This document shows positions 44,468-52,806 of a DNA stretch of 64,000 nt, in pieces. Position 1 is the first letter of the stretch. Each line of letters begins with the position of its first letter. The stretch spans positions 1-64,000 of the forward strand of contig PLLO01000008.1 in assembly GCA_003142255.1 (NCBI GenBank). The letters are read 5' to 3'. Source of the DNA: Bacteroidales bacterium. GTDB lineage: Bacteria; Bacteroidota; Bacteroidia; Bacteroidales; VadinHA17. Below the pieces are notes generated by a model. It searched no databases and had not been told where the DNA came from. It saw nothing but the letters and a program-made list of their open reading frames with translations. The translations under genes were made by a program, and so were the position numbers.

Positions 44468-45707
44468 ATTGTTTCCTGTTTAAATAATACTCAATTACCA
44501 GTCTGCCAAGCTTTGAAAGGTCTTGTTTCTGATTGTTGCTCAGAGTCCCGTCGGAAAGAACATATCCCTGCCTGCGGTGAGCTCTGAGATACTGGTGAGC
44601 TGCAATCACGCATGCACCTTCCCATGCAATTATCTTCAATGAGTCATCAAGCGGTTTACCTCCTCTTGCAGTGACAGTAAGCGGTACCATTTCCGGTGTA
44701 TTATGCTCCGTCCCGAATAAAATTACAAAGCCATTCTTATCGAAAAACTCAACAAAACTTTTAAGCATGGAAAAGTCATTTCTCCCGGGGATAAGTTCAA
44801 TGCATCCTACTCCGAGATCTGAGAGAGACGACAAGAGCTTATCCTTGTCGGCTTCAAACTCAGTGAATTTGCCCGAAGGATCATCGAGCAGAACAGGATA
44901 ACAGGGTACTCCGCCGGCTTCATGAATTATCTTTATTATTTTCTTAAGCTCAATAAAGGAGCTTTCTTCTTCTTTTACAAATGCAGCACCTCCGGTCTTG
45001 AGAAGATTTGACCTTATCTCATTCTCGAGAGCTGCAGGATTCTTAATTCCTGCTTTGGATTTCTTGCCTCCGTACAATGATTCAATAAACTTAAGCTGTT
45101 CTTCAGACTCAGGATAATTTTCGGCTGCAAGGATCCTGATGGCTTTTGCAAGATGGCGCTCACGTACAAGCTCCTCTGCAAACCTATTCCTGACCTCTTC
45201 ATAAGTTATTTTAAGAGATGGATTTATTCCTCCGATAAGGCCATTCAGCTTTGATATCATTGCTTTGATCTGTTCCTGGCTTTCCCTGATCACTCTGTTA
45301 AGCTTAAGCTTCTTCATGAAGCCGGGATTAAAAGGATAATCCAATCCTTTGCCGCTGAAATAGATCCTTCCGGGGTTGTTGGGGTCGTTGATCCTGATCC
45401 CTTTCTTCTGCTCTTTCTTCAGCAGCCCTATAAATTCAATGTTGAAGAGAGGAAATATATCATTTCTCAGGCATCCCAATTTGAATGCTTCGAAACCGTC
45501 AGCAACAAAAAAATCATTTATTCCAAGTACGGCAATCTCTTCTTCTTTTGCCATAGTAAAGGCTTTTTCAAGCCTTTCAAAGGCACTGAATGAATATGGA
45601 GTATGAATATGTCCGTTCACCTCACGGTATTCCGGAACAGGGATGCCGTTCATCCTGTTTTTCATTTCATCGATCCAGGGAAAGTCAGAAATAAAGTTTT
45701 TATTCAC
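44451..45707 (-). CDS. PHP-domain metal-dependent protein
   Basis: A 418-residue protein with a PHP phosphoesterase-type start: EVNGHIHTPYSFSAFERLEK with the HxH metal pair, AVLGINDFF in the next position, and NIEFIG. A helical insertion (about 140-240) is unlike short PHP phosphatases. The late segment VILFGTEHNTPEM holds a further His set. PHP proteins hydrolyse phosphoesters, and the long form here has an unknown substrate. Its start is 50 bases downstream of the HAD gene and its stop overlaps the aldolase-SDR start, so it belongs to the operon. Confidence 0.78.
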   Translation of the reverse strand: MNKNFISDFPWIDEMKNRMNGIPVPEYREVNGHIHTPYSFSAFERLEKAFTMAKEEEIAVLGINDFFVADGFEAFKLGCLRNDIFPLFNIEFIGLLKKEQKKGIRINDPNNPGRIYFSGKGLDYPFNPGFMKKLKLNRVIRESQEQIKAMISKLNGLIGGINPSLKITYEEVRNRFAEELVRERHLAKAIRILAAENYPESEEQLKFIESLYGGKKSKAGIKNPAALENEIRSNLLKTGGAAFVKEEESSFIELKKIIKIIHEAGGVPCYPVLLDDPSGKFTEFEADKDKLLSSLSDLGVGCIELIPGRNDFSMLKSFVEFFDKNGFVILFGTEHNTPEMVPLTVTARGGKPLDDSLKIIAWEGACVIAAHQYLRAHRRQGYVLSDGTLSNNQKQDLSKLGRLVIEYYLNRKQYEPGN

Positions 45708-45757
45708 GATTTAATAATTTTATTTGTCATGGTTTCGGAATTTCCTTTTTAAGCTTT

Positions 45758-46402
45758 TTACCACTCAAGCGCCTCTTCCGGTACTTCTTCAAGAGAACTG
45801 CAAATCCAGTCAGCCTCAGAAAGTTTCGACCTGTCAAAAGATGTTGTTACTGCAAGGCATCTGCATCCTGCTGATTTTGAAGCTTTTATGCCACTTACCG
45901 CATCCTCGACAACGAGACACTCCTCCGGTTTCAGGCCAATCCTTTCAGAAGCTTTAATGTAAATATCGGGAAAAGGTTTCTTGTTTTCGACATCAAGTCC
46001 GTTGATTGTCGCATTGAAGGCAGAAGATGGTAAACCTATCTCCTTCAGGTTGGCTTCCATTTTTACGGCATCGGCACTTGTGGTTACGGCCGTCTTAAGC
46101 CCGGTATCGCGACACTTCCTGATAAAAGCAATTGCCCCGGGCAGAGGTTTTAGTTTTCCCCGGATTATCGACAGGTATATTTCATAAGTTCTGGCTTTAG
46201 CCTTTTCGATGTCAACTTTCAGTCCGTATTTTTCAGCAACGCCACCTATATACCTGTTTTCACCGGTACCCACAAAAGGCTTGAAATCATCAGGTATTAC
46301 CTTAAGCCCGGTTTCGGCAAACATTATAATAGCGGCCTGGCAGATGAACGGTTCGGAGTCGGCAAGTACGCCGTCCATGTCGAAAAGCACACCCCTTATC
46401 AT
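45758..46402 (-). CDS. HAD-family hydrolase, beta-phosphoglucomutase/phosphatase type
   Basis: A 214-residue HAD protein with motif I LFDMDGVLADSEP, a helical cap (about 15-80), motif II AVTTSADAVKME, and the C-terminal acidic motif VVEDAVSGIKASKSAG. The cap and size fit subclass IA sugar phosphatases and mutases. It probably dephosphorylates or isomerises a sugar phosphate. Its start overlaps the aldolase stop by four bases (ATGA), so the two are coupled. Confidence 0.88.
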   Translation of the reverse strand: MIRGVLFDMDGVLADSEPFICQAAIIMFAETGLKVIPDDFKPFVGTGENRYIGGVAEKYGLKVDIEKAKARTYEIYLSIIRGKLKPLPGAIAFIRKCRDTGLKTAVTTSADAVKMEANLKEIGLPSSAFNATINGLDVENKKPFPDIYIKASERIGLKPEECLVVEDAVSGIKASKSAGCRCLAVTTSFDRSKLSEADWICSSLEEVPEEALEW

Positions 46403-47037
46403 CTGAACATTCTTTCAATTTCACGAAGCCTTGGTGTGCTCAGCACCCTCTTTTTTCCTGTTATTTCAACGATAAGTGAAATTTTTGCGGCATTCTCGAG
46501 CACTTCAATCTTATCAAAAGCGCTTAAAAGTGTTGGTCCCGTTGTAAGTATACCATGGTTTTCAAGTAGCATTACATCGGCTTCGGCAGCCTCCTGAGAC
46601 ACAACATCTGCAAGTTCCTGGGTACCCATCAATGCATAGGGTACAAATAGGGGAGTGCCACATATAGCTCTTGCCTCGGCTGTAAGATCGGTATCTATTT
46701 TGCACTTTGTCGCTGTAAAGGATGTTGCAAAAACCGGGTGCGCATGGACAATAGCTGAAACGTTACTGTTCTTCTTATAAATTCCAAGATGAAGTGCAAA
46801 TTCAATCGACGGTTTAAGATCGGGAGTAAGATTCTCACCCAGGAGATTCATAATTCCCACCTCTTTCCATTTCATACGGCCCTTGTCAGTTGCCGACGGG
46901 GTGATTATTACAATGTCATCAGAAAGCCGAAGACTGATATTCCCTCCGGATGTGGTGGTAAGTCCCTGTCGGTAAAGACGGCGCATGAAACGGGCAACCT
47001 CCTTACGCTCCTTTTTGAATTTTGTTAATTGTTTCAT
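46399..47037 (-). CDS. Class II aldolase/adducin family protein, fuculose-phosphate-aldolase-like
   Basis: A 212-residue single domain with all metal-site residues: TSGGNIS, PSIEFALHL (Glu), HAH in IVHAHPVF, and the third His in LLENHG. This is the set used by L-fuculose-1-phosphate aldolase to bind zinc and cleave a ketose phosphate into dihydroxyacetone phosphate and an aldehyde. The substrate here is unknown. It sits between two HAD genes, ends with a four-base overlap and starts eight bases after the HAD-IIA gene. Confidence 0.88.
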   Translation of the reverse strand: MKQLTKFKKERKEVARFMRRLYRQGLTTTSGGNISLRLSDDIVIITPSATDKGRMKWKEVGIMNLLGENLTPDLKPSIEFALHLGIYKKNSNVSAIVHAHPVFATSFTATKCKIDTDLTAEARAICGTPLFVPYALMGTQELADVVSQEAAEADVMLLENHGILTTGPTLLSAFDKIEVLENAAKISLIVEITGKKRVLSTPRLREIERMFR

Positions 47038-47045
47038 GGAAAAAA

Positions 47046-47831
47046 CTATTGAACAAGATCAATAATCCCATTTAGGATGTACTGCGGACGATACGGGTAC
47101 TTGTCTATATCTTCCCTTTTGGTTATTCCGCTTAGAACAAGGAGAGTATCTATTTCCGATTCCAGCCCGCACCTAACATCGGTATCCATTCGGTCGCCGA
47201 TAACTATTACCTCTTCTGTCTTTAAACCAAGCATCCTGCGGGCTATACGCATCATGAGAGGATTTGGCTTCCCGACAAAGTATGCTTTTTTTCCGGTTGC
47301 AATTTCAATAGGAGCGATCAGGGCTTTGGTTGAAGGTGCAATCCCATTTTCCACAGGTCCGCTTACATCGGAGTTGGTACCAATAAGCCGTGCTCCTTTA
47401 AGAACAAGGTTAATAGCTGTTTGTATGTTTTCAAAATTATATTGGTGAGTATCTCCCACAACAACATAGTCGGGATTTACATTATTGATAGAATAGCCCA
47501 CACTGTAAAGAGCATGTATCAATCCGGCATCCCCTATGATATATACGCTTCCGTTAGGTTTCTGGCTAGAAAGGAAGCTTGCCGTGGCAAGAGCGCTGGT
47601 ATAAAAATGATCCTCCTCAACATTTATACCGAGTCTTTCCATCTTTTCATGCAACTCCTTTGGTGTCCTTTCACTTGAATTGGTGAGAAAAAGGTATTTC
47701 TTTCCCGAATTCTCGAGCCAGGAAAGGAATTCGACCACTCCCTGAAGGAGCCTGTTGCCATGGTAAATGACACCATCCATATCTATTATGAAGCCCGCTT
47801 TTCCCTTTATGCTGTCAACTATTTGTTCCAT
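47046..47831 (-). CDS. HAD-IIA family phosphatase, NagD-like
   Basis: A 261-residue protein with the HAD-IIA layout: motif I FIIDMDGVIYHGN, motif II YLFLTNSSER, an alpha/beta cap of about 100 residues (RLIGTNSDV and GPVENGIAPSTKALI), the Lys in YFVGKPNPLMMRIA, and motif IV VIVIGDRMDTDV. Substrates of the family include sugar and nucleotide monophosphates. It begins 90 bases after the E1 gene, and the aldolase follows at once. Confidence 0.88.
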   Translation of the reverse strand: MEQIVDSIKGKAGFIIDMDGVIYHGNRLLQGVVEFLSWLENSGKKYLFLTNSSERTPKELHEKMERLGINVEEDHFYTSALATASFLSSQKPNGSVYIIGDAGLIHALYSVGYSINNVNPDYVVVGDTHQYNFENIQTAINLVLKGARLIGTNSDVSGPVENGIAPSTKALIAPIEIATGKKAYFVGKPNPLMMRIARRMLGLKTEEVIVIGDRMDTDVRCGLESEIDTLLVLSGITKREDIDKYPYRPQYILNGIIDLVQ

Positions 47832-47921
47832 GATTAAATAATAATATTCTTTAAAAACTTACTCAAAGGTCGCAAAGTTTTGCAAAGGGTGCAAGTTGGA
47901 ACCGGTTAAAATATTGTTTCA

Positions 47922-50390
47922 TTAAACCCCTTCTTTATTCAATGCAACAGACTTTTCGGCTGAGAAGTCGTGACTTGAAGTGTGTCCTTTCAGCGGCATT
48001 ATTTTTTCATGAACGGCATCAACGATCCAGTCTGGCTGCGGGAAGAAGTACTGCTCCATTTCATGTGCAGGAATGATCCAGTTGCGCGATCCGACAACAA
48101 CAGGAGGAGCATCTAGATAATCGAACGCCAGCTCAGTGATCGTCTGGGCCATCTCCTTCAGGAACGATCCTCTTGAGGATGCATCGCTGGACAGAAGTAT
48201 CCTTCCTGTCTTTTTAACTGATTCAATGACAGGCTGATAATTAAATGGTACCAGTGTTCTTGCATCAATGACTTCAGCGCTGATGTCATATTTTTCCTTC
48301 AGTATATCTGCTGCTTTAATAACAGGGTATAGAGTAGCCCCGATTGAAAGTATAGTGAGGTCATCGCCTTTTCTTTTAATATCCGGTTCGCCAAAGGGTA
48401 TTTCATAATAGCCTTCAGGAACTCCTCCTTCATGGAACATCTCACCGATATCATATATTCTCTGACTTTCGAAGAATATTACAGGATCAGTACCCTGCAG
48501 TGCACTGTTCATCAGGCCCTTGGCATCATACGGAGTTGCCGGGAAAACAACCTTCAATCCGGGTATGTGTGCTGTCAGTGATGACCAGTCCTGTGAATGC
48601 TGGGCACCGTACTTTGAACCGACTGAAACCCTTACTACAACTGGCATTCTTAAAATGTTTCCGCTCATGGCCTGCCATTTCGGAAGCTGGTTGAAGACTT
48701 CATCGCCCGATCTGCCAAGAAAATCGCAGTACATTATTTCGGCAATCGCCCTTCCGCCGCACATCCCGTAACCGATTGCAGTGCCGACAATAGCACCTTC
48801 CGATATTGGTGAATTGAAAAGCCTGTGGTATGGCAAAGCTTCAGTAAGTCCTCTGTAAACGGCAAATGCACCTCCCCAGTCGCGGTTCTCCTCACCCCAT
48901 GCAGCAAGAGTTGGATCCTTGTAAAAGCGGTCGATGATCGCTTCAAAAATACCGTCACGCAGCTGGTAGAGTTTTGCTTTTGAGACAGTTTTGCCTTCTT
49001 TATCCTTAAAGAACCTCTCCTTGTTTTTTAGTGATTTCACCCTCGGATTTTCTTCGAGAGGAATAAGTACTTCGGGAGTGCCAGGCTCCATCATTATTTC
49101 AGATCCATTGGAGAACATCATTTTACCTATGGCATCGGGATCGCTTTTCAGGTCGAGCCTTGGCGATATTTCATCATCGATAGCCAGCTTAAGGATATGG
49201 GTCATCAGTTCTCCTGTTTCCCTCCTGATATCTTCAAGCTGATCTTTGTATGCTATACCTGCGCCTGAAAGGAGATTGCCATATTCAGTGATGGAATCCT
49301 CTTTCTGCCATGCATCGATCTCTTCCTTCGAACGGTAAGATGAAGCATCGGAGGGTGAGTGTCCACTGATTCTATAGGTAAGAGTATCGAGCAATATGGG
49401 TCCTTTCTTTTCAACAATCAGCTTTTTCTTGCGTTTGAAAGCATCTATGACTGCCAGGGGATTATATCCGTCGATGCGTTCAGAATACATTTCTTCAGGA
49501 TTGACGCCTGCTCCGATACGAGCAAGAATTCCATAGCCCATTGTTTCGCCCATGGTTTGTCCGCCCATTCCGTACAGGTTATTCATGAAGTTGAAGATAA
49601 GAGGCAAACCGCCCCTGTATTCACCATCCCAGAGAGTCTTGTACTGGTCCATGGTGGCAAAACATATGCCTTCCCATACAGGTCCGCAGCCAAGCGATGC
49701 ATCGCCGATGTTGCAAACAACAATGCCCGGCTTCCTGTTTATTTTCTTATAAAGCGCAGCTCCGACCGAGATGTCTCCCGATCCGCCGACGATAGCATTG
49801 TTCGGATATATTCCGAACGGGGTGAAGAAGGCATGCATAGATCCTCCGAGTCCCTTGTTGAAGCCATTCTCGCGGGCGAATATCTCGGCCAGAGCGCCGT
49901 ACAGCAGGAAATGAACTGCAAGACCTTTAATATCGCCCTGGAATCCTTTTTCAACGACATTAAGAGCTCCACCGCCAAAATGGTTCCTCATTATCCTGTA
50001 AAGGGTATCTTCATCGAGTTTATTGATGGATGATAATCCCTTTGCAAGGATCTCTCCGTGACTGCGGTGTGATCCGAAAATATAATCTTCAACAGTGAGA
50101 TTGTATGCCATACCGACGGCTGAGGCCTCCTGTCCGATGGAGAGGTGTGCCGGCCCCGGATGATTATATGCTATGCCATTATATTCATTTGTTGTCTTTA
50201 TGAGGTTCAGCATGGTTTCAAACTCGCGGATAATTACCATATCGCGGAAGATCCTTACGAAGTCGTCATTGCTGAAGTTCTTCTTCTCCTCTTCAATTGA
50301 TTTGTTATACTGGTTTACGGGGATCTTGCCAAATTCAATGAATTGAGGCTTCCGTACTACTTTCGGGTTAATGTTCTGACTTTTAGGCAT
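47922..50390 (-). CDS. Fused thiamine-diphosphate dehydrogenase E1 (alpha and beta) component
   Basis: An 822-residue fusion of E1-alpha (about 40-430) and E1-beta (about 470-800). The thiamine-diphosphate motif is GDASLGCGPVWEG, ending at NNLYGMGGQT. The beta half has AWGEENRDWGGAF, the PISEGAIVGTAIGYG loop, and SSLTAHIPGLKVVFPATPYDAK. Sequence features fit 2-oxoacid or acetoin dehydrogenases (AcoA/AcoB, BCDH) rather than pyruvate dehydrogenase E1. With E2 it would convert a 2-oxoacid or acetoin into acyl-CoA. No E3 gene is nearby, so E3 would be shared. It lies 115 bases after E2, with a palindromic repeat between. Confidence 0.87.
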   Translation of the reverse strand: MPKSQNINPKVVRKPQFIEFGKIPVNQYNKSIEEEKKNFSNDDFVRIFRDMVIIREFETMLNLIKTTNEYNGIAYNHPGPAHLSIGQEASAVGMAYNLTVEDYIFGSHRSHGEILAKGLSSINKLDEDTLYRIMRNHFGGGALNVVEKGFQGDIKGLAVHFLLYGALAEIFARENGFNKGLGGSMHAFFTPFGIYPNNAIVGGSGDISVGAALYKKINRKPGIVVCNIGDASLGCGPVWEGICFATMDQYKTLWDGEYRGGLPLIFNFMNNLYGMGGQTMGETMGYGILARIGAGVNPEEMYSERIDGYNPLAVIDAFKRKKKLIVEKKGPILLDTLTYRISGHSPSDASSYRSKEEIDAWQKEDSITEYGNLLSGAGIAYKDQLEDIRRETGELMTHILKLAIDDEISPRLDLKSDPDAIGKMMFSNGSEIMMEPGTPEVLIPLEENPRVKSLKNKERFFKDKEGKTVSKAKLYQLRDGIFEAIIDRFYKDPTLAAWGEENRDWGGAFAVYRGLTEALPYHRLFNSPISEGAIVGTAIGYGMCGGRAIAEIMYCDFLGRSGDEVFNQLPKWQAMSGNILRMPVVVRVSVGSKYGAQHSQDWSSLTAHIPGLKVVFPATPYDAKGLMNSALQGTDPVIFFESQRIYDIGEMFHEGGVPEGYYEIPFGEPDIKRKGDDLTILSIGATLYPVIKAADILKEKYDISAEVIDARTLVPFNYQPVIESVKKTGRILLSSDASSRGSFLKEMAQTITELAFDYLDAPPVVVGSRNWIIPAHEMEQYFFPQPDWIVDAVHEKIMPLKGHTSSHDFSAEKSVALNKEGV

Positions 50391-50433
50391 TTTACGTTGT
50401 AATTATATCTTGTTGTTTTTCATGTCCTTTATT

Positions 50434-50505
50434 TGCCCCTAAATCCCCTGAAGGGGACTTAAATGTCCGGGATTTAGCCCCCCTTTAGGGGGGATGGGGG
50501 GCATA
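50434..50505. repeat. G/C-run palindromic intergenic repeat, copy 2
   Basis: It contains CCCC-TGAA-GGGG and CCCCCC-TTTA-GGGGGG stems with ATTTA spacers. Its reverse complement aligns with 36094-36175. It lies between the E2 stop and E1 start in the operon, so it is transcribed and could modulate the balance of the two messages. Confidence 0.75.
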
Positions 50506-51735
50506 TTAATAACTGAATTTTTCAATCTGTTCTTTAATCTCCTTAAGGAATAAAGTGGCCGGTCCTCCGTCGATGGCCCTGTGGTCGTATGTGAGCGACA
50601 GACCAATATACGGGACAAAGCCATATGTGCTGTTGCCCAGGTCTACGGGCCGGTTGATTATTGTGCAGACACCGAGTATAGCTGCCTGCGGAAGGTTAAT
50701 AACTGGAGTGAACATTTCGACTCCGTAATTACCGAGGTTTGATACCGTGAATGATGCAGCAGTGCTCTGTATCAGCTCAGGATTGATGTTTCCTTTCCGG
50801 CATGATTCGGCAATCTGCTTTAGTTCCTTGGAGAGCTGCGGCAGGTTCATTCCGTCAGCATTTTTTAATGCAGGCACCATCAGTCCCCGGGGTGTATCAA
50901 CTGCCATTCCCAGGTGCACCCTGTTGAATGTTTTAATGGTATCGCCCAGGAAATGAGAATTGGCTTCCGGAAATTTACGGAGTGCCCTGATGACGCACCA
51001 GCATACCATATCATTAAGGGTGATGTCTTGTTTTTCAGTGCCGGAGGCTAAGCCTTTCTTTATTGTTTGTCTTGCCTGAAGCAAGCCTCTTACATCAGCG
51101 CTCATGTGATGAGTCAGCTGTGCCGAGCTTTGCAGCGAAGAATGCATTGCTTTTGCAATAAGCTTCCTGACGTTGCTCAGGGGTTGTTCGGAGAATTCAA
51201 CGCCAGCCCCTGCATTAGTTGCGGGAGAACTGGCAGAACCTTCAAGAACTGCCTCAATATCGCTAACAACTATCCTTCCGTTTGGTCCCGACCCGATTAT
51301 GATGGCGTAATTAATCCCTTTGCTTTCAGCAAGTTTTTTTGCCCTGGGTGATATCTTTATCATTGAATCAGGTAAACTGGCTGCAGCACTTATTGATGAT
51401 CCGGCTTTTATTGCTTCAGGCTCATTTTTCAACACCTGTTGAGCATTCTCTTTTTTGCCTGCCTTTTCTCCCGGGACGAATTCAGCTGTTGATTCACCCG
51501 GCTGACCGATCACTGCCACGTTAACCAATACCGGCACTTCAGCGCCATCGTCAAAGAACGTTTCAAGAAGAATGCCATCGGCTGGAGATTCCAGTTCAAA
51601 TGCAGCTTTGTCTGTTTCGTATGAGAAGAGCAGGTCGCCTGAAGAGACTTTATCGCCCCTGGATTTAAACCAGCGGGTTATAATACAGGTTTCAACTGAC
51701 TGCCCTTGTTTTGGCATGATTACAGGTATTGCCAT
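50506..51735 (-). CDS. Dihydrolipoamide acyltransferase E2 component
   Basis: A 409-residue E2. Lipoyl domain about 3-75 with the modified Lys in YETDKAAFE; peripheral subunit (E3/E1)-binding domain about 125-165 (ISPRAKKLAESKGIN); catalytic domain about 185-409 with the signature TYDHRAIDGG near the end. A single lipoyl domain and this length resemble E2 of acetoin or branched-chain dehydrogenases. It is the first gene of the operon and faces the GntR gene across 188 bases that hold two promoters and one palindrome. Confidence 0.92.
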   Translation of the reverse strand: MAIPVIMPKQGQSVETCIITRWFKSRGDKVSSGDLLFSYETDKAAFELESPADGILLETFFDDGAEVPVLVNVAVIGQPGESTAEFVPGEKAGKKENAQQVLKNEPEAIKAGSSISAAASLPDSMIKISPRAKKLAESKGINYAIIIGSGPNGRIVVSDIEAVLEGSASSPATNAGAGVEFSEQPLSNVRKLIAKAMHSSLQSSAQLTHHMSADVRGLLQARQTIKKGLASGTEKQDITLNDMVCWCVIRALRKFPEANSHFLGDTIKTFNRVHLGMAVDTPRGLMVPALKNADGMNLPQLSKELKQIAESCRKGNINPELIQSTAASFTVSNLGNYGVEMFTPVINLPQAAILGVCTIINRPVDLGNSTYGFVPYIGLSLTYDHRAIDGGPATLFLKEIKEQIEKFSY

Positions 51736-51855
51736 TGTCGGATTTTTATAGGTTTTTATTATGTTTCAGCATTTTCAATTGGTAATCAGCTTGTTATTAT
51801 AAGTAGAACTAAACTGTTTATTATTAAATCTGATCTTATTATAAATCAGCAGGTA

Positions 51856-51887
51856 CAAAAATAATTTAAATAACTTGTATTTACAAG
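51856..51887 (-). promoter_or_regulatory. Candidate promoter of the E2-led operon
   Basis: On the minus strand, CTTG (plus 51884-51887) is followed by 20 bases and TATTTTTG (plus 51856-51863). This matches the Bacteroidota -33 TTG / -7 TAnnTTTG pattern with ideal spacing. The -33 part lies within the right arm of the 51873-51888 palindrome. The leader would be about 110 bases. Confidence 0.65.
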
Positions 51888-51888
51888 T
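51873..51888. promoter_or_regulatory. GntR/HutC-type operator palindrome
   Basis: ACTTGTATTTACAAGT is a 7-base perfect inverted repeat with a 2-base center. It resembles the CTTGTATNTACAAG type sites known for HutC-like regulators. It overlaps the -33 boxes of both divergent promoters, so the GntR product probably represses both its own gene and the E2-led operon. No second full copy was noticed in the window. Confidence 0.7.
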
Positions 51889-51905
51889 GAAATATAATAT
51901 ATTTA
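51875..51905 (+). promoter_or_regulatory. Candidate promoter of the GntR gene
   Basis: TTG at 51875-51877, a 20-base spacer and TATATTTA at 51898-51905 fit the Bacteroidota pattern except for one base at the end of the -7 box. The -33 lies in the left arm of the palindrome. This is the mirror image of the opposite promoter. Confidence 0.5.
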
Positions 51906-51923
51906 CAAAAAAATTGCAGGACA

Positions 51924-52640
51924 ATGACACCGGTAAAGAATATTCCAAGGCACCAAAAGCTATATGAGATTCTGCGCAAACATATTTCTGACGGTCTGTA
52001 CAGGGAGGGAGACCTGCTTCCTTCAGAGAATGAACTTTGCCAGCTCTACGGGATGACAAGACCGACGGTAAGGCAGGCATTAAGCACGCTTTCCAATGAT
52101 GGTTATATAAGGAAGCATCAGGGAAAAGGAAGTATTGTTCACCACCTTCCAAGGGAGATCGGTATTCTTTCTGTTTCCGGAACAACCTCTGCCGTAGGTA
52201 ACCGTAACCTTCAGACTGAAATAATAGTCAAGCCTGTACTGGTTCCGTGGCCTGATAACTTCATGTTCCCGCTTTCAGAGATTGAGAAAGAATCAGGTTG
52301 CATATACATGGAACGGCTAAGGTTTCTCGATGGTGTGCCTATTTTCTACGATATCACTCACATAGCGAATATGAATCTTCCCAGGATCACTTCAAGGCAG
52401 TTCGAAAACAGGTCACTCTTCAGGATATTGCGTGAGCATTATCATATTGAGATAAAGGGGGGAGAGCAGAGGATAAAGGCAATCCAGGCATCGCCGAAGA
52501 TCAGCAGATTCCTTAACCTTAAAAAGGGAGAGCCTGTGCTTCACCTTGAAAGAAAGCTTGAAACAAACAACCCGGTTCTCTTTCTCTATTCATCAATCTT
52601 CTGCAACACTGAGAAATATTCTATTTTCGGCAGATTCTGA
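51924..52640 (+). CDS. GntR-family transcriptional regulator, HutC subfamily
   Basis: A 238-residue regulator with an N-terminal winged helix (about 8-72: LPSENELCQLYGMTRPTVRQ, then LSNDGYIRKHQGKGSIVH) and a C-terminal UTRA effector domain (about 90-235: CIYMERLRFLDGVPIFYDI, then LFLYSSIFCNTEKYSI). UTRA domains bind sugars or sugar phosphates such as glucosamine-6-phosphate, so the effector is probably a pathway intermediate. It is divergent from the catabolic operon and near a perfect palindrome, its likely operator. Confidence 0.93.
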   Translation: MTPVKNIPRHQKLYEILRKHISDGLYREGDLLPSENELCQLYGMTRPTVRQALSTLSNDGYIRKHQGKGSIVHHLPREIGILSVSGTTSAVGNRNLQTEIIVKPVLVPWPDNFMFPLSEIEKESGCIYMERLRFLDGVPIFYDITHIANMNLPRITSRQFENRSLFRILREHYHIEIKGGEQRIKAIQASPKISRFLNLKKGEPVLHLERKLETNNPVLFLYSSIFCNTEKYSIFGRF

Positions 52641-52806
52641 CAAGTTTACACTAACCACTGGCTTTAACCCTCAATTCTTTATTAAATACCGGTCGAAAAC
52701 TATCCTACTTCAAAAAGATTCTATAAATTAGTCTGGTCGATCAGCACCTTCCGGTGTTCTTCGGGGAAATAACATATTAATTTTATAAACCTTATTATAC
52801 CAATTT

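Noticed and set aside
49359-50033. 224-codon open frame on the plus strand inside the E1 gene
   Set aside because: The minus-strand E1 has clear conserved motifs over the same bases, and the antisense product resembles no family.
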